A stretch of 64,000 nucleotides of DNA from Sandaracinobacteroides sayramensis (GTDB taxonomy: Bacteria; Pseudomonadota; Alphaproteobacteria; Sphingomonadales; Sphingomonadaceae), in contig NZ_JAKLSQ010000033.1 in the NCBI RefSeq assembly GCF_022014495.1, positions 1 through 64,000 on the forward strand, in the 5' to 3' direction. Below, one piece after another: positions 37,533 to 45,858 of this stretch. Numbering within the stretch: position 1 is the stretch's first letter; every line of letters begins with the position of its first letter. The notes under the pieces were generated by a model, which was not told the DNA's origin, did not search any database, and was given only the letters and a program-made list of their open reading frames with translations. The position numbers and the translations under genes were made by a program.

Positions 37533-38135
37533 TCAGGCGGAAGCGGGCATCCGCCTGTCCGCCCGCCGCCGCGCGGTCAGCCCGACCAGCCCGAAGCCGA
37601 TGATCATCATCGCCCAGCTCGCCGGCTCCGGCACCTGCGCCAGAGTGATACGGAAGCCGAGCGGCGACACCAGTTCATTGTTCGAATAGATGCCGAAACC
37701 GTCGAGGAAGTGCCAATAGACGGTCTGCCAATGACCCTCTTCATCATGGTTGTATATTTCCGGCTTGGGTATCTCGATGAAGCTATGGCCTGAAGAGGGG
37801 GTATCGATATAATAGTCGAATATTTCGCTGATTCCCCAGGTCCATTCACCGCCCTCATAATCGTCGTAAACCCAGCCCCAGCGATAGAATATGCCAATGC
37901 TTTCGATTTCCCCGTCGGCATTCACCTCCAACGGTCGGTCAAACTTCCAGCTGAGGCGATAGAGGCCCGGGGAGGAGGTGAAGAAGGAGGTGCCTTTTTC
38001 CCCCCATGTTTCATCCAGGACTCCCGTGAAAACCACCGGATCGATCTTTTCCCAACCCGGCACATAAAGCGCCGACGCGGGTGCCGCGACGGTAAAGGCA
38101 AAAGCAGCCGCCAACGGCCCGATAATGGCACGCAT
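37533..38135 (-). CDS. PEPxxWA-CTERM sorting-domain protein, second
   Basis: 200 residues. A signal peptide ends near ASALY (residue 23). The body is rich in Trp, Tyr and acidic residues. The C-terminus carries VPEPASWAMM (168-177), a short hydrophobic helix and RRR at 189-191: a PEP-CTERM signal. AGGGAGGGAA precedes the ATG. It is a separate sequence from the PEP-CTERM protein at 31662. It sits opposite in strand between proB and proA. Likely exosortase-processed and surface or matrix associated. Confidence 0.85.
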   Translation of the reverse strand: MRAIIGPLAAAFAFTVAAPASALYVPGWEKIDPVVFTGVLDETWGEKGTSFFTSSPGLYRLSWKFDRPLEVNADGEIESIGIFYRWGWVYDDYEGGEWTWGISEIFDYYIDTPSSGHSFIEIPKPEIYNHDEEGHWQTVYWHFLDGFGIYSNNELVSPLGFRITLAQVPEPASWAMMIIGFGLVGLTARRRADRRMPASA

Positions 38136-38261
38136 ATTTCCCTCCCTGTTGCGGCAAACAAACCCTCGACAACGACCGCCGCCGCGCGGTTAATAGCAGA
38201 TGCCGCGACAAATCCCTATACCCTCTTTGCCCGGAGTGGGCCGTCACCCTATAGCAACGGC

Positions 38262-39533
38262 ATGACGATGACCGCAGAACAACCCGCCGGCCCCACCGAA
38301 ACCATGGCAAGAATGGGCGCCCGCGCCCGCGCCGCGCAACGGCTGCTGGCCTCCGCGCCGACGGCCGCCAAGGCTGCCGCCGTGCGCGCCGCTGCCGCCG
38401 CAATCCGGGCGCAGGCGACGGCGATCGAGGCCGCCAACCAGGCCGACATGGCCGCCGCGGCCGACCTGTCGCCGGCCTTGCGCGACCGCCTGCTGCTGAC
38501 CCCGGCGCGCATCGAGGGGATCGCCGCCGCGCTCGACGAACTGGCGGCGCTGCCCGATCCGGTGGGCGAGACCATCCGCGAATGGAGCCGGCCGAACGGC
38601 CTTCTCTTCCGCCGCGTGCGCGTGCCGCTGGGGGTGATCGGGATCATTTATGAAAGCCGCCCCAATGTCACGGCGGATGCCGGCATGCTCTGCGTGATGG
38701 CCGGGAACGCCGCCATCCTGCGCACCGGGCGGGAGGCGCTGGCCTCGGCAAAGGCGATCCACGCCGCGCTGGTGGAGGGGTTGAAGGCCGAGGGGCTCCC
38801 GGAAGATTCCATCCAGCTCGTCGACACGCCCGACCGCGAACTGGTCGGCGCCATGCTGGCGGCGGCGGGGCTGATCGACGTGATCATCCCGCGCGGCGGC
38901 AAGGGCCTCGTAGCCCGGGTGCAGGCGGAAGCGCGCGTGCCGGTGCTCGCCCATCTGGACGGCAACAACCATGTCTATGTCGACGCCGCCGCCGATCCGG
39001 CGATGGCGCGCGAAATCGTGCTCAACGCCAAGCTCAGGCGGACCGGGGTCTGCGGCGCGATGGAAACCCTGCTGATCGACCGCGCCTATGGCCCGAAGGC
39101 GGAATTGCTGGCGGCGCTTCTGGAGGCCGGCTGCGAACTGCGCGCCGACGAAGCCCTGCTGCCGCTCGACCCGCGCCTGAAAGCGGCGACGCCCGAGGAT
39201 TGGGGCACGGAATATCTGGAACCCATCGCCGCCGCGGCGGAAGTGGAGGGCGTGCAGGGCGCCATCGCCCATATCGCCGCGCACGGCAGCCACCACACCG
39301 ACGCCATCGTGACGGCGGACGAAGCGGTGGCGCAGCGCTTCCTCGCCGCCGTCGATTCGGCGATCCTGATGTGGAACGCCTCCACCCAGTTCGCCGACGG
39401 CGGCGAATTCGGCTTCGGCGCGGAAATCGGCATCGCCACCGGCCGCCTGCACGCCCGTGGCCCGGTGGCGCTGGAGGGGCTGACCACCTACAAGACGCTG
39501 GTGCTGGGCAGCGGTCAGGTCCGCCCCGTTTGA
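38262..39533 (+). CDS. proA: Gamma-glutamyl phosphate reductase
   Basis: 423 residues of the ALDH-like ProA family. Visible motifs are RVPLGVIGIIYESRPNVTAD, the catalytic cysteine in RRTGVCGAMETLL, and DSAILMWNASTQFADGGEFG near the end. It reduces glutamyl-5-phosphate to glutamate semialdehyde after ProB. The ATG at 38262 starts MTMTAEQPAG; a second ATG is two codons in. The stop TGA overlaps the TTG start of nadD. Confidence 0.96.
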   Translation: MTMTAEQPAGPTETMARMGARARAAQRLLASAPTAAKAAAVRAAAAAIRAQATAIEAANQADMAAAADLSPALRDRLLLTPARIEGIAAALDELAALPDPVGETIREWSRPNGLLFRRVRVPLGVIGIIYESRPNVTADAGMLCVMAGNAAILRTGREALASAKAIHAALVEGLKAEGLPEDSIQLVDTPDRELVGAMLAAAGLIDVIIPRGGKGLVARVQAEARVPVLAHLDGNNHVYVDAAADPAMAREIVLNAKLRRTGVCGAMETLLIDRAYGPKAELLAALLEAGCELRADEALLPLDPRLKAATPEDWGTEYLEPIAAAAEVEGVQGAIAHIAAHGSHHTDAIVTADEAVAQRFLAAVDSAILMWNASTQFADGGEFGFGAEIGIATGRLHARGPVALEGLTTYKTLVLGSGQVRPV

Positions 39534-40159
39534 GGAAGGGCTTCTCGGTCGGGCTTCTCGGCGGCTCGTTCAACCCGGCGCATGGCGGGCATCGCAAGAT
39601 GAGCCTCGCCGCGCTCGAACGGCTGGGGCTGGACGAGGTCTGGTGGCTGGTCAGCCCGCAGAATCCGCTGAAGCCGGTCGCCGGAATGGCGCCGCTCGCC
39701 GCCCGCCTCGCCTCGGCGCGGCTGGTCGCCCGCCACCCGCGAATCCGCCCCACCGCGATCGAGGCGGAACTGGGCACGCAGCTGACGGTGGACACGCTGC
39801 AGGCGCTTCGCCACCGCTTTCCGCAGGTGAGGTTCCTGTGGCTGATGGGCTCCGACAACCTGTTGCAATTTCACCGCTGGGCCGACTGGAGGGTGATCGC
39901 CCGCACGGTTCCGATTGTGGTGATGGCGCGTCCGCATTATGTTGGCCCCAGCCAGTCCGCCCCGGCCATGGGCTGGTTCCGGCGCTATCGCCACAAATCC
40001 GCGGCCGGATGGAAGGATTGGCAACTGCCGGGAATCGCGACCGTGGACTTCGGGCTGGACAGTCGCTCGGCCACGGCCATCCGCCGGGAAGAACCCGGCT
40101 GGGCAGATGACATCCTCGAACAGGACCCGCTCCTCGAACGACAGGAACAGACCGCTTGA
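39530..40159 (+). CDS. nadD: Nicotinate-nucleotide adenylyltransferase
   Basis: 209 residues from a TTG at 39530 that overlaps the proA stop as TTGA. The protein opens MRKGFSVGLLGGSFNPAHGGH, whose GGSFNPAHGGH is the nucleotidyl-transferase T/HxGH motif. LMGSDNLLQFHRW and SRSATAIR complete the family pattern. It makes nicotinate adenine dinucleotide for NAD synthesis. There is no in-frame ATG before LLGGSFN, so TTG is required. Confidence 0.93.
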   Translation: MRKGFSVGLLGGSFNPAHGGHRKMSLAALERLGLDEVWWLVSPQNPLKPVAGMAPLAARLASARLVARHPRIRPTAIEAELGTQLTVDTLQALRHRFPQVRFLWLMGSDNLLQFHRWADWRVIARTVPIVVMARPHYVGPSQSAPAMGWFRRYRHKSAAGWKDWQLPGIATVDFGLDSRSATAIRREEPGWADDILEQDPLLERQEQTA

Positions 40160-40545
40160 ACGCCAGCAATCTGGACGCCGAACAGCATGTGGAAGCGCTC
40201 CACAAGATCATCCTCAAATGCCTGGAGGACGGGCAGGCGGAGGATGTCGTCTCCATCCCGCTCGCCGGGAAGAGCGCGATCGCCGACCATATGGTGATCG
40301 CGTCCGGCCGCTCCACGCGGCAGGTGGCGGCGCTGGCGCAGCGGATCGAAGCGGAAGTGAAGCAGCAGCTGAAGCTCAACATTCGTGTGGAGGGGCTGGC
40401 GTCGGCCGACTGGGTGCTGATCGACGCCCATGATGTGATCGTGCACCTGTTCCGCCCGGAAGTGCGGCAGTTCTACGGGCTGGAGAAGATGTGGGCCTTC
40501 GACGCCGACGGCTCCCCCGTCCGCGCGCCTGACGCCCGGCCCTGA
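40156..40545 (+). CDS. rsfS: Ribosome silencing factor
   Basis: 129 residues of the RsfS/Iojap family: GQAEDVVSIPLAGKSAIADHMVIASGRST is the family core (cited here as GQAEDVVSIPLAGKS and DHMVIASGRST), with ADWVLIDAHDVIVHLF and REF-like RQFYGLEKMW. It binds L14 and blocks subunit joining in starvation. It starts with a TTG overlapping the nadD stop (TTGA), the same device as at the proA-nadD junction. Confidence 0.94.
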   Translation: MNASNLDAEQHVEALHKIILKCLEDGQAEDVVSIPLAGKSAIADHMVIASGRSTRQVAALAQRIEAEVKQQLKLNIRVEGLASADWVLIDAHDVIVHLFRPEVRQFYGLEKMWAFDADGSPVRAPDARP

Positions 40546-40558
40546 GGGTTCCAAGGCC

Positions 40559-40975
40559 CTGAGGCTTTCGATCCTGGCTTACGGCAAGGCCGGACGCGGC
40601 CCCGAGGCGGAGCTGACCGCGCGCTATCTGGCGCGCATCCCATGGGACGCAACGCTCAGCGAACTGTCGGACAGCGCCAGCTTTCCCCCGGCTCCGGCCG
40701 GCAGCCGCACGGTGGTGCTGGACGAGCGCGGCACGGCGCTTTCCAGCCAGGCCTTCGCCGCGAAGCTGGGGCACTGGCGGGATGAGGGGGTGCGCGAAAC
40801 CCGCTTCCTCATCGGCCCGGCGGACGGGCATTCGGCGGAAACGCGCGCGGCCGCTGACCTCTGCCTCGCGCTCGGCCCGGCGACCTGGCCGCATCTGCTG
40901 GCTCGCGCCATGCTGGCCGAACAGCTTTACCGTGCCTGGTCGATCCTGGTCGGCCACCCCTATCACCGGGACTGA
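40559..40975 (+). CDS. rlmH: 23S rRNA (pseudouridine1915-N3)-methyltransferase
   Basis: A SPOUT methyltransferase of 138 residues if it starts at CTG 40559. Its first residues would be MRLSILAYGKAGRGPEAE, matching the family start. Later motifs are FLIGPADGHS, LALGPATWPHLLARAMLAEQ and LYRAWSILVGHPYHRD, the conserved knot and C-terminus. No ATG, GTG or TTG exists in frame near the conserved N-terminus; a GTG at 40712 would remove a third of the protein. GAGGG and AAGG lie before the CTG. It follows rsfS by 13 bases. Confidence 0.85.
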   Translation: MRLSILAYGKAGRGPEAELTARYLARIPWDATLSELSDSASFPPAPAGSRTVVLDERGTALSSQAFAAKLGHWRDEGVRETRFLIGPADGHSAETRAAADLCLALGPATWPHLLARAMLAEQLYRAWSILVGHPYHRD

Positions 40976-40986
40976 AACCCAATCCC

Positions 40987-41075
40987 GTCACCCCGGGCTT
41001 GACCCGGGGTCCAGCTTTTGACGTGGCGGAACGGTGGAGGTCGCGAGCTGGACCCCGGGTCAAGCCCGGGGTGAC
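40987..41075. repeat. Palindromic intergenic repeat, copy C (perfect)
   Basis: Arms of 30 bases (GTCACCCCGGGCTTGACCCG start) and the exact reverse complement, ending at GTGAC 41075. Length 89 bases, identical to copy A, but the spacer is unrelated to that of copy A. It is the main content of the rlmH-ctpA gap. Confidence 0.92.
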
Positions 41076-41206
41076 GAGCGGTCAGGACCAATTCAAACCC
41101 GTCCGCCACTCTTTCACGCCCCGTTCAACCTGCTAATATTAAAAATCAGCCAGATGGCGACTCGTCCAGGAGGGAAGGGGGGCCATTTCGGGAAAAGGGT
41201 TGCGCG

Positions 41207-42589
41207 ATGAAGCCGATCGTCCACACGCTGCTTGCGGGCTCCGCCGGGGCCCTGCTCGCCATCACGCTGCCGACCGCGGTGACGGCGGCGCGCGGCAACG
41301 AGACATGGCGCGAGCTGGACACGCTGATGGACGTGTTCCTGAAGGTGCGCGAAACCTATGTCGACCAGGTGGACGACAAGAAGCTGATCGAGGGCGCCAT
41401 CAACGGCATGCTCGCCAGCCTCGACCCGCACTCCTCCTATCTCGACGCCCGCGATTCCGAGAATATGCGCACCCAGACCGACGGGGAATATGGCGGCCTC
41501 GGCCTCACCGTCTCGTCGGAGGACGGCGCCGTGCGCGTCGTGGCGCCGACCGACGAGACGCCCGCCGCGCGCGCCGGAATCAAGTCGGGCGACTTCATCA
41601 CCCATATCGACGACCAGTTGATCGTCGGCTCCACGCTCAACGACGCGGTGGACAGGATGCGCGGCAAGCCCGGCACCACGATCAAGCTGACGGTCGTCCG
41701 CCCCGGCGAGCCGAAGCCGCTCAGCTTCAACCTCACGCGCGAGATCATCCGCATGCGCCCGGTCCGCTGGGAAGCGAAGGGCAATGTCGGCGTGATCCGC
41801 ATCGCCGCCTTCAACCGGCAGACGGGCGAAGCGACTCGCCAGGCCGTCACCGAACTGACGAAGAAGATCGGCCCGGACCTCGCCGGCTTCGTGATCGACC
41901 TGCGCTCCAACCCCGGCGGCCTGCTCGATCAGGCGATCGAAGTGTCGGACACCTTCCTGGAGCGCGGCGAGATCGTCTCCCAGCGCGGCCGCAGCAAGGA
42001 CGACATCGAGCGCTACTATGCCCGCGCCGACGACCTCGCCGCAGGTAAGCCGATCGTCGTGCTGGTGGACGAAGGCTCGGCCTCGGCCGCCGAAATCGTC
42101 GCCGGCGCCCTTCAGGACCATAAGCGCGCGCTGGTGCTGGGCCAGAGGAGCTTCGGCAAAGGCTCGGTGCAGACGCTGATCCCACTGACGCCGGACAGCG
42201 GCCTCAGGCTGACGACGGCGCGCTACTACACGCCCGCCGGCCGCTCGGTGCAGGAAGCCGGGATCGACCCGGACATCGTAGTGCCGCAGCTTTCGGACCC
42301 CAGCCGCAACGACCGGCCGCGTGTGCGCGAAGCCGATCTTCGGAACCATCTGGTCGCCGAGAAGAAGGCGGACGACAAGGTGATCGAGGACGACGGCAAG
42401 CCGGAACCGCGCTTCACCCTGACCGCCGACGAGCTGAAGAAGCAGGGCATCACCGACTTCCAGCTGGATTATGCGGTGAAGCTGGTCAGCCGGCTGGGGC
42501 CGTCGAAGCCGGTCACCCGCGTGGCGGCCGCGCCCGTGGCGACCGCACCAACCGTTGCACCGTCCGCCATCCCGCCCGTGCAGAAGTAA
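41207..42589 (+). CDS. ctpA: S41 family C-terminal processing peptidase
   Basis: 460 residues. A signal peptide ends near AVTAA. An S41 N-terminal helical part is followed by a PDZ domain (GGLGLTVSSEDGAVRVVAPT, AGIKSGDFITHID) and the protease core with the catalytic Ser in DEGSASAAEIVAGAL and Lys in RSFGKGSVQT. A Pro/Ala-rich tail ends the protein. It cleaves periplasmic proteins from their C-termini. GGAAAAGGG precedes the ATG. dsbB follows after 10 bases. Confidence 0.95.
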   Translation: MKPIVHTLLAGSAGALLAITLPTAVTAARGNETWRELDTLMDVFLKVRETYVDQVDDKKLIEGAINGMLASLDPHSSYLDARDSENMRTQTDGEYGGLGLTVSSEDGAVRVVAPTDETPAARAGIKSGDFITHIDDQLIVGSTLNDAVDRMRGKPGTTIKLTVVRPGEPKPLSFNLTREIIRMRPVRWEAKGNVGVIRIAAFNRQTGEATRQAVTELTKKIGPDLAGFVIDLRSNPGGLLDQAIEVSDTFLERGEIVSQRGRSKDDIERYYARADDLAAGKPIVVLVDEGSASAAEIVAGALQDHKRALVLGQRSFGKGSVQTLIPLTPDSGLRLTTARYYTPAGRSVQEAGIDPDIVVPQLSDPSRNDRPRVREADLRNHLVAEKKADDKVIEDDGKPEPRFTLTADELKKQGITDFQLDYAVKLVSRLGPSKPVTRVAAAPVATAPTVAPSAIPPVQK

Positions 42590-42599
42590 GGCAGTGGCG

Positions 42600-43079
42600 A
42601 TGACGGGGGCACGGCAGGCGCCGCTACTGCTGTTCGCGGTTTCCGGCAGCCTGCTCCTCGGGGCGCTGGGCTTCCAGTATCTGGGCGGCCTGCCGCCGTG
42701 CGAAATGTGCTTCTGGCAGCGCTACGCGCATCTGGCGGTGCTGGCGCTTTCCGGCCTCGCCTTCGTGCTCGGCAACCGCGCGCTGGGCTGGCTCGCGGTC
42801 CTCGCCATGCTGGCGGCGGCGGGCCTCGGCCTTTTCCACGCCGGGGTGGAGCAGAAATGGTGGCAGGGCGTCACCGCCTGCACCGCGCCGGTCGCCTCGG
42901 GTATGTCCACCGCCGACATGATGGACGCGTTCCTGAACGCGCCGCTGACCCGCTGCGACCAAATTCCCTGGAGCCTTTTCGGCCTTTCCATGGCAGGATG
43001 GAACGCACTGATCTCGGCCGGCGCCGCGCTTTGCGCGGCGGCGGTGCTGATCTTCACGGCGAAGCGGAAGGCGCGATGA
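42600..43079 (+). CDS. dsbB: Disulfide bond formation protein B
   Basis: 159 residues with four membrane helices. The redox pair CEMC in GLPPCEMCFWQRYAH is the DsbB signature, and a second Cys pair lies in TACTAPVASG and TRCDQIPWSLFG. It reoxidises DsbA and passes electrons to ubiquinone. The ATG at 42600 follows TAAGG. Its stop overlaps the coq7 start (ATGA), a fitting neighbour as DsbB needs quinone. Confidence 0.93.
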   Translation: MTGARQAPLLLFAVSGSLLLGALGFQYLGGLPPCEMCFWQRYAHLAVLALSGLAFVLGNRALGWLAVLAMLAAAGLGLFHAGVEQKWWQGVTACTAPVASGMSTADMMDAFLNAPLTRCDQIPWSLFGLSMAGWNALISAGAALCAAAVLIFTAKRKAR

Positions 43080-43624
43080 GCGAACAACCCAATCCCCGTC
43101 TGGCGGGCGACCCCGTGCCCGATACGGCCTCCATGATCCGCGTGGACCATGCCGGCGAATTCGGCGCCGTTCGGATCTACGCCGGCCAGCGCGCGGTGAT
43201 GGGCAATCGCAGCCCGGTTTCCGCCGAGATCGCCCGCATGGCGGCGCAGGAAGACCGGCATCTGGAAGTGTTCGACAAGTTGATCGTCGAACGCGGCGTG
43301 CGCCCCACCTTGCTGATGCCGCTGTGGCATGGCGCCGGCTTCGCGCTGGGCGCGGTTTCGGCGCTGATCGGCCCCAAGGCGGCGATGGCGGTGACGGCGG
43401 CGGTCGAGACCGAGATCGACCTCCACTACCAGCAGCAGCGCGACCAGCTTGCCGGAGACGATCCGGAACTGGAAGCGGTGATCGCCGAATTTCAGGCGGA
43501 GGAAGTGGAGCATCGCGAAAGCGCCATCGCGCTGGGCGCGGAACAGGCGCCCGCCTATCCGCTGATGTCGGCCCTCGTCCGCGCCGGCTGCCGCGTGGCG
43601 ATCCGCCTCAGCGAGAAGATCTAG
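43076..43624 (+). CDS. coq7: COQ7 demethoxyubiquinone hydroxylase
   Basis: 182 residues of the carboxylate-bridged di-iron COQ7 family. Iron ligands are seen in DHAGEFGAVRIY, AAQEDRHLEVF, ETEIDLHY and EAEEVEH-like QAEEVEHRES. It performs the last ring hydroxylation of ubiquinone synthesis at the membrane. The ATG overlaps the dsbB stop. COQ9, its usual partner, is encoded at 17351-18019. Confidence 0.95.
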   Translation: MSEQPNPRLAGDPVPDTASMIRVDHAGEFGAVRIYAGQRAVMGNRSPVSAEIARMAAQEDRHLEVFDKLIVERGVRPTLLMPLWHGAGFALGAVSALIGPKAAMAVTAAVETEIDLHYQQQRDQLAGDDPELEAVIAEFQAEEVEHRESAIALGAEQAPAYPLMSALVRAGCRVAIRLSEKI

Positions 43625-43808
43625 CCTTGGCGCAGTTCCGCGCCCTGCGCGCCGGCAGACTGATCGCCGGCCTCTAGCCCCGGGCGCCGCAACTCAGGTG
43701 TCCGGGGCGGGGCACCTGCGGGCGGCGGCCGCTTGCCGTTTTCGCATGATTGCAAGCTGGCAGAGTCTCCGCCGCGGAATGCGGCGCGGCGGAGCCGGAA
43801 CGATTCCC

Positions 43809-44570
43809 ATGCGCAAGAACGGCCGAAAGGCTGATGAGCCTCCATCGCTTATGGGGCAGGTCGCAAGCCTGCCGCGCGCGCTTTCCAAGCTGGGCCATTG
43901 CTCGCGGACGGAGGCGCTGGCGCTGATCGAGGCCGGCCGCGTCTTCGTGAACGGCCGCCGCGCCACATCCGCCAGCCAGCGCGTGGACATCGCGCGCGCC
44001 CATATCGAAGTCGAAGGCCGGAAGGTGGAGGCCGAGGCCCCTCTCTACCTGATGCTGAACAAGCCGCGCGGCCTCGTCACCACCCGCCGCGACCCGCAGG
44101 CGCGCGGCACCGTCTACGACTGCCTGCCCGAAGGCCTGCCCTACCTCGCGCCGGTCGGCCGGCTGGACAAGGCGAGCGAAGGGCTGATCTTCCTGACGAA
44201 CGACAGCGGCTGGGCGGACTATCTGATGAACCCGGCCTCCATGGTTCCCAAAACCTATCATGTGAAGCTGGACCGGCCCGCCGGCGAAGCGATGATCGCC
44301 GCGCTCCGCCAGCCGGTGGAGGATGGCGGTGAAAGCCTCAGCGCGACGGCCGTCCGCCTGCTGCGGCCGGGCGCGAAATCGAGCTGGATCGAAGTGGTGC
44401 TGACCGAGGGGCGCAACCGGCAGGTCCGCCGCATGGTGGCGGCGCAAGGGGCCAATGTGCAGCGTCTGGTGCGGGTGGCGATCGGCGGCGTGGCGCTGGG
44501 GCCGCTTGCCAAGGGAGCCGTCCGGCCGCTGGCGCCGGAGGAGCGCAAGCGCCTCGGCCCATGCCCCTGA
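43809..44570 (+). CDS. RsuA/RluB-family pseudouridine synthase
   Basis: 253 residues from ATG 43809. An S4 RNA-binding domain comes first (LPRALSKLGHCSRTEALALI, GRVFVNGRRAT), then the synthase domain with the catalytic Asp in VGRLDKASEGLIFLTND, PKTYHVKL and EGRNRQVRRMVAAQG. It modifies a uridine in rRNA; which one cannot be told. Alternatives are an ATG at 43851 just before the S4 domain or the frame from 43698. The ribosome site is weak for all. The 184-base gap after coq7 holds a CAGGTG/CACCTG hairpin and no gene. Confidence 0.9.
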   Translation: MRKNGRKADEPPSLMGQVASLPRALSKLGHCSRTEALALIEAGRVFVNGRRATSASQRVDIARAHIEVEGRKVEAEAPLYLMLNKPRGLVTTRRDPQARGTVYDCLPEGLPYLAPVGRLDKASEGLIFLTNDSGWADYLMNPASMVPKTYHVKLDRPAGEAMIAALRQPVEDGGESLSATAVRLLRPGAKSSWIEVVLTEGRNRQVRRMVAAQGANVQRLVRVAIGGVALGPLAKGAVRPLAPEERKRLGPCP

Positions 44571-44634
44571 AATCATGGCTGCTGCGCAGGTTGGCGGGCT
44601 GGTGCTGCACCGCACAAGAGGGCATAGGCCGAAC

Positions 44635-45858
44635 ATGAACCAATCAAGTCCGGTTTCCGATTCCACTTCCGCCCCTCGCGCCTGGCCGGTGCTGGCGGCG
44701 CTGGCGCTCGGCGGCTTCGCCATCGGCACCACCGAATTCGCCACCATGAGCCTGCTGCCCTTCTTCGCCCCCGATCTCGGCGTGTCGGAGGCGCAAGCCA
44801 GCCATGTCATCAGCGTCTACGCGCTCGGCGTGGTGATCGGCGCGCCGCTGCTGGCCGTCCTCGGCGCGCGGATGGACCGGCGCCGGCTGCTGATCGCGCT
44901 GATGCTGCTGTTCGCGGCCGGCAATGCGCTTTCGGCCATCGCCTCCGGCTTCCAGTCGATGCTGCTGTTCCGCTTCCTGTCGGGCGTGCCGCACGGCGCC
45001 TATTTCGGGGTGGCTGCGTTGATGGCCGCCAGCTTGGTGCCGCCGAACCGCCGGGCGCAGGCAATGGCGAAGGTGATGCTGGGGCTGACTCTGGCGACCA
45101 TCATCGGCGTGCCCTTCGCCAACGCCGTCGGCCAGCAGTTCGGCTGGCGCTGGGGCTTCGGCATCGTCGCCGCCTGCGCGCTGACGACGGCGGCGCTGAT
45201 CGCCCTTTTCGCCCCCAGCCAGCCGGCGCGCGCCGGGCAGAGCCCGCTCACCGAACTCGGCGCGCTCGCCAATGGCCGGGTCTGGCTGACGCTCTCCATC
45301 GGCGCCATCGGCTTCGGCGGCCTGTTCGCCGTCTACACCTATCTCGCTTCCACCATCCTCCAGGTCACGCTGGCGCCGCCCTCCGCCATTCCCGCCATGC
45401 TGGCGGTGTTCGGCCTCGGCATGACGATCGGCACGCTGGTCGCCGGCTGGGGCGCGGACAAGGCGCTGATGCCCACCGTCGGCGGCATGCTGGCGCTGGC
45501 GGCGCTGATGCTGTTCCTCTTCCCCTTCGCCGCGCACAGCCTCTGGACGATGGCGCCGGTCGTCTTCCTGATCGGCCTCACCGGCTCGTTCGGCGTGCCG
45601 TTGCAGGCGCGGCTGATGGATGTCGCCGGAGAGGCGCAGACGCTCGCCGCCTCGCTGCACCACAGCGCCTTCAACTTCGCCAATGCGCTGGGGCCGTGGC
45701 TGGCCGGCATGGCGGTGGCGGCTGGCCATGGCTTCGAATCGAGCGGCTTCGTCGGCGCCGGCCTCGCGCTCGGCGGCCTGCTGATGTGGGGCGTGGCGCT
45801 TCTCTCCGACCGGCGGATCAGAGGTCGAGCAGCGCCTCCCGCGCCAGCGGGATGGTGA
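44635..45858 (+). CDS. MFS transporter of the AraJ/DHA1 type
   Basis: 407 residues with 12 predicted membrane helices. The start region PVLAALALGGFAIGTTEFATMSLLPFFAPD and the loop LGARMDRRRLLIALML are typical of the sugar-efflux/AraJ-like DHA1 group (motif A between helices 2 and 3). It likely exports a small molecule by proton antiport. The ATG at 44635 lies 64 bases after the previous stop. The 3' end overlaps the convergent hdaA by 41 bases. Confidence 0.9.
   Translation: MNQSSPVSDSTSAPRAWPVLAALALGGFAIGTTEFATMSLLPFFAPDLGVSEAQASHVISVYALGVVIGAPLLAVLGARMDRRRLLIALMLLFAAGNALSAIASGFQSMLLFRFLSGVPHGAYFGVAALMAASLVPPNRRAQAMAKVMLGLTLATIIGVPFANAVGQQFGWRWGFGIVAACALTTAALIALFAPSQPARAGQSPLTELGALANGRVWLTLSIGAIGFGGLFAVYTYLASTILQVTLAPPSAIPAMLAVFGLGMTIGTLVAGWGADKALMPTVGGMLALAALMLFLFPFAAHSLWTMAPVVFLIGLTGSFGVPLQARLMDVAGEAQTLAASLHHSAFNFANALGPWLAGMAVAAGHGFESSGFVGAGLALGGLLMWGVALLSDRRIRGRAAPPAPAGW

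Noticed and set aside
43625-43680. Frame-shifted extension of coq7 (LAQFRALRAGRLIAGL)
   Set aside because: COQ7 already has its normal length and ends in RLSEKI; the following frame has no start or ribosome site.
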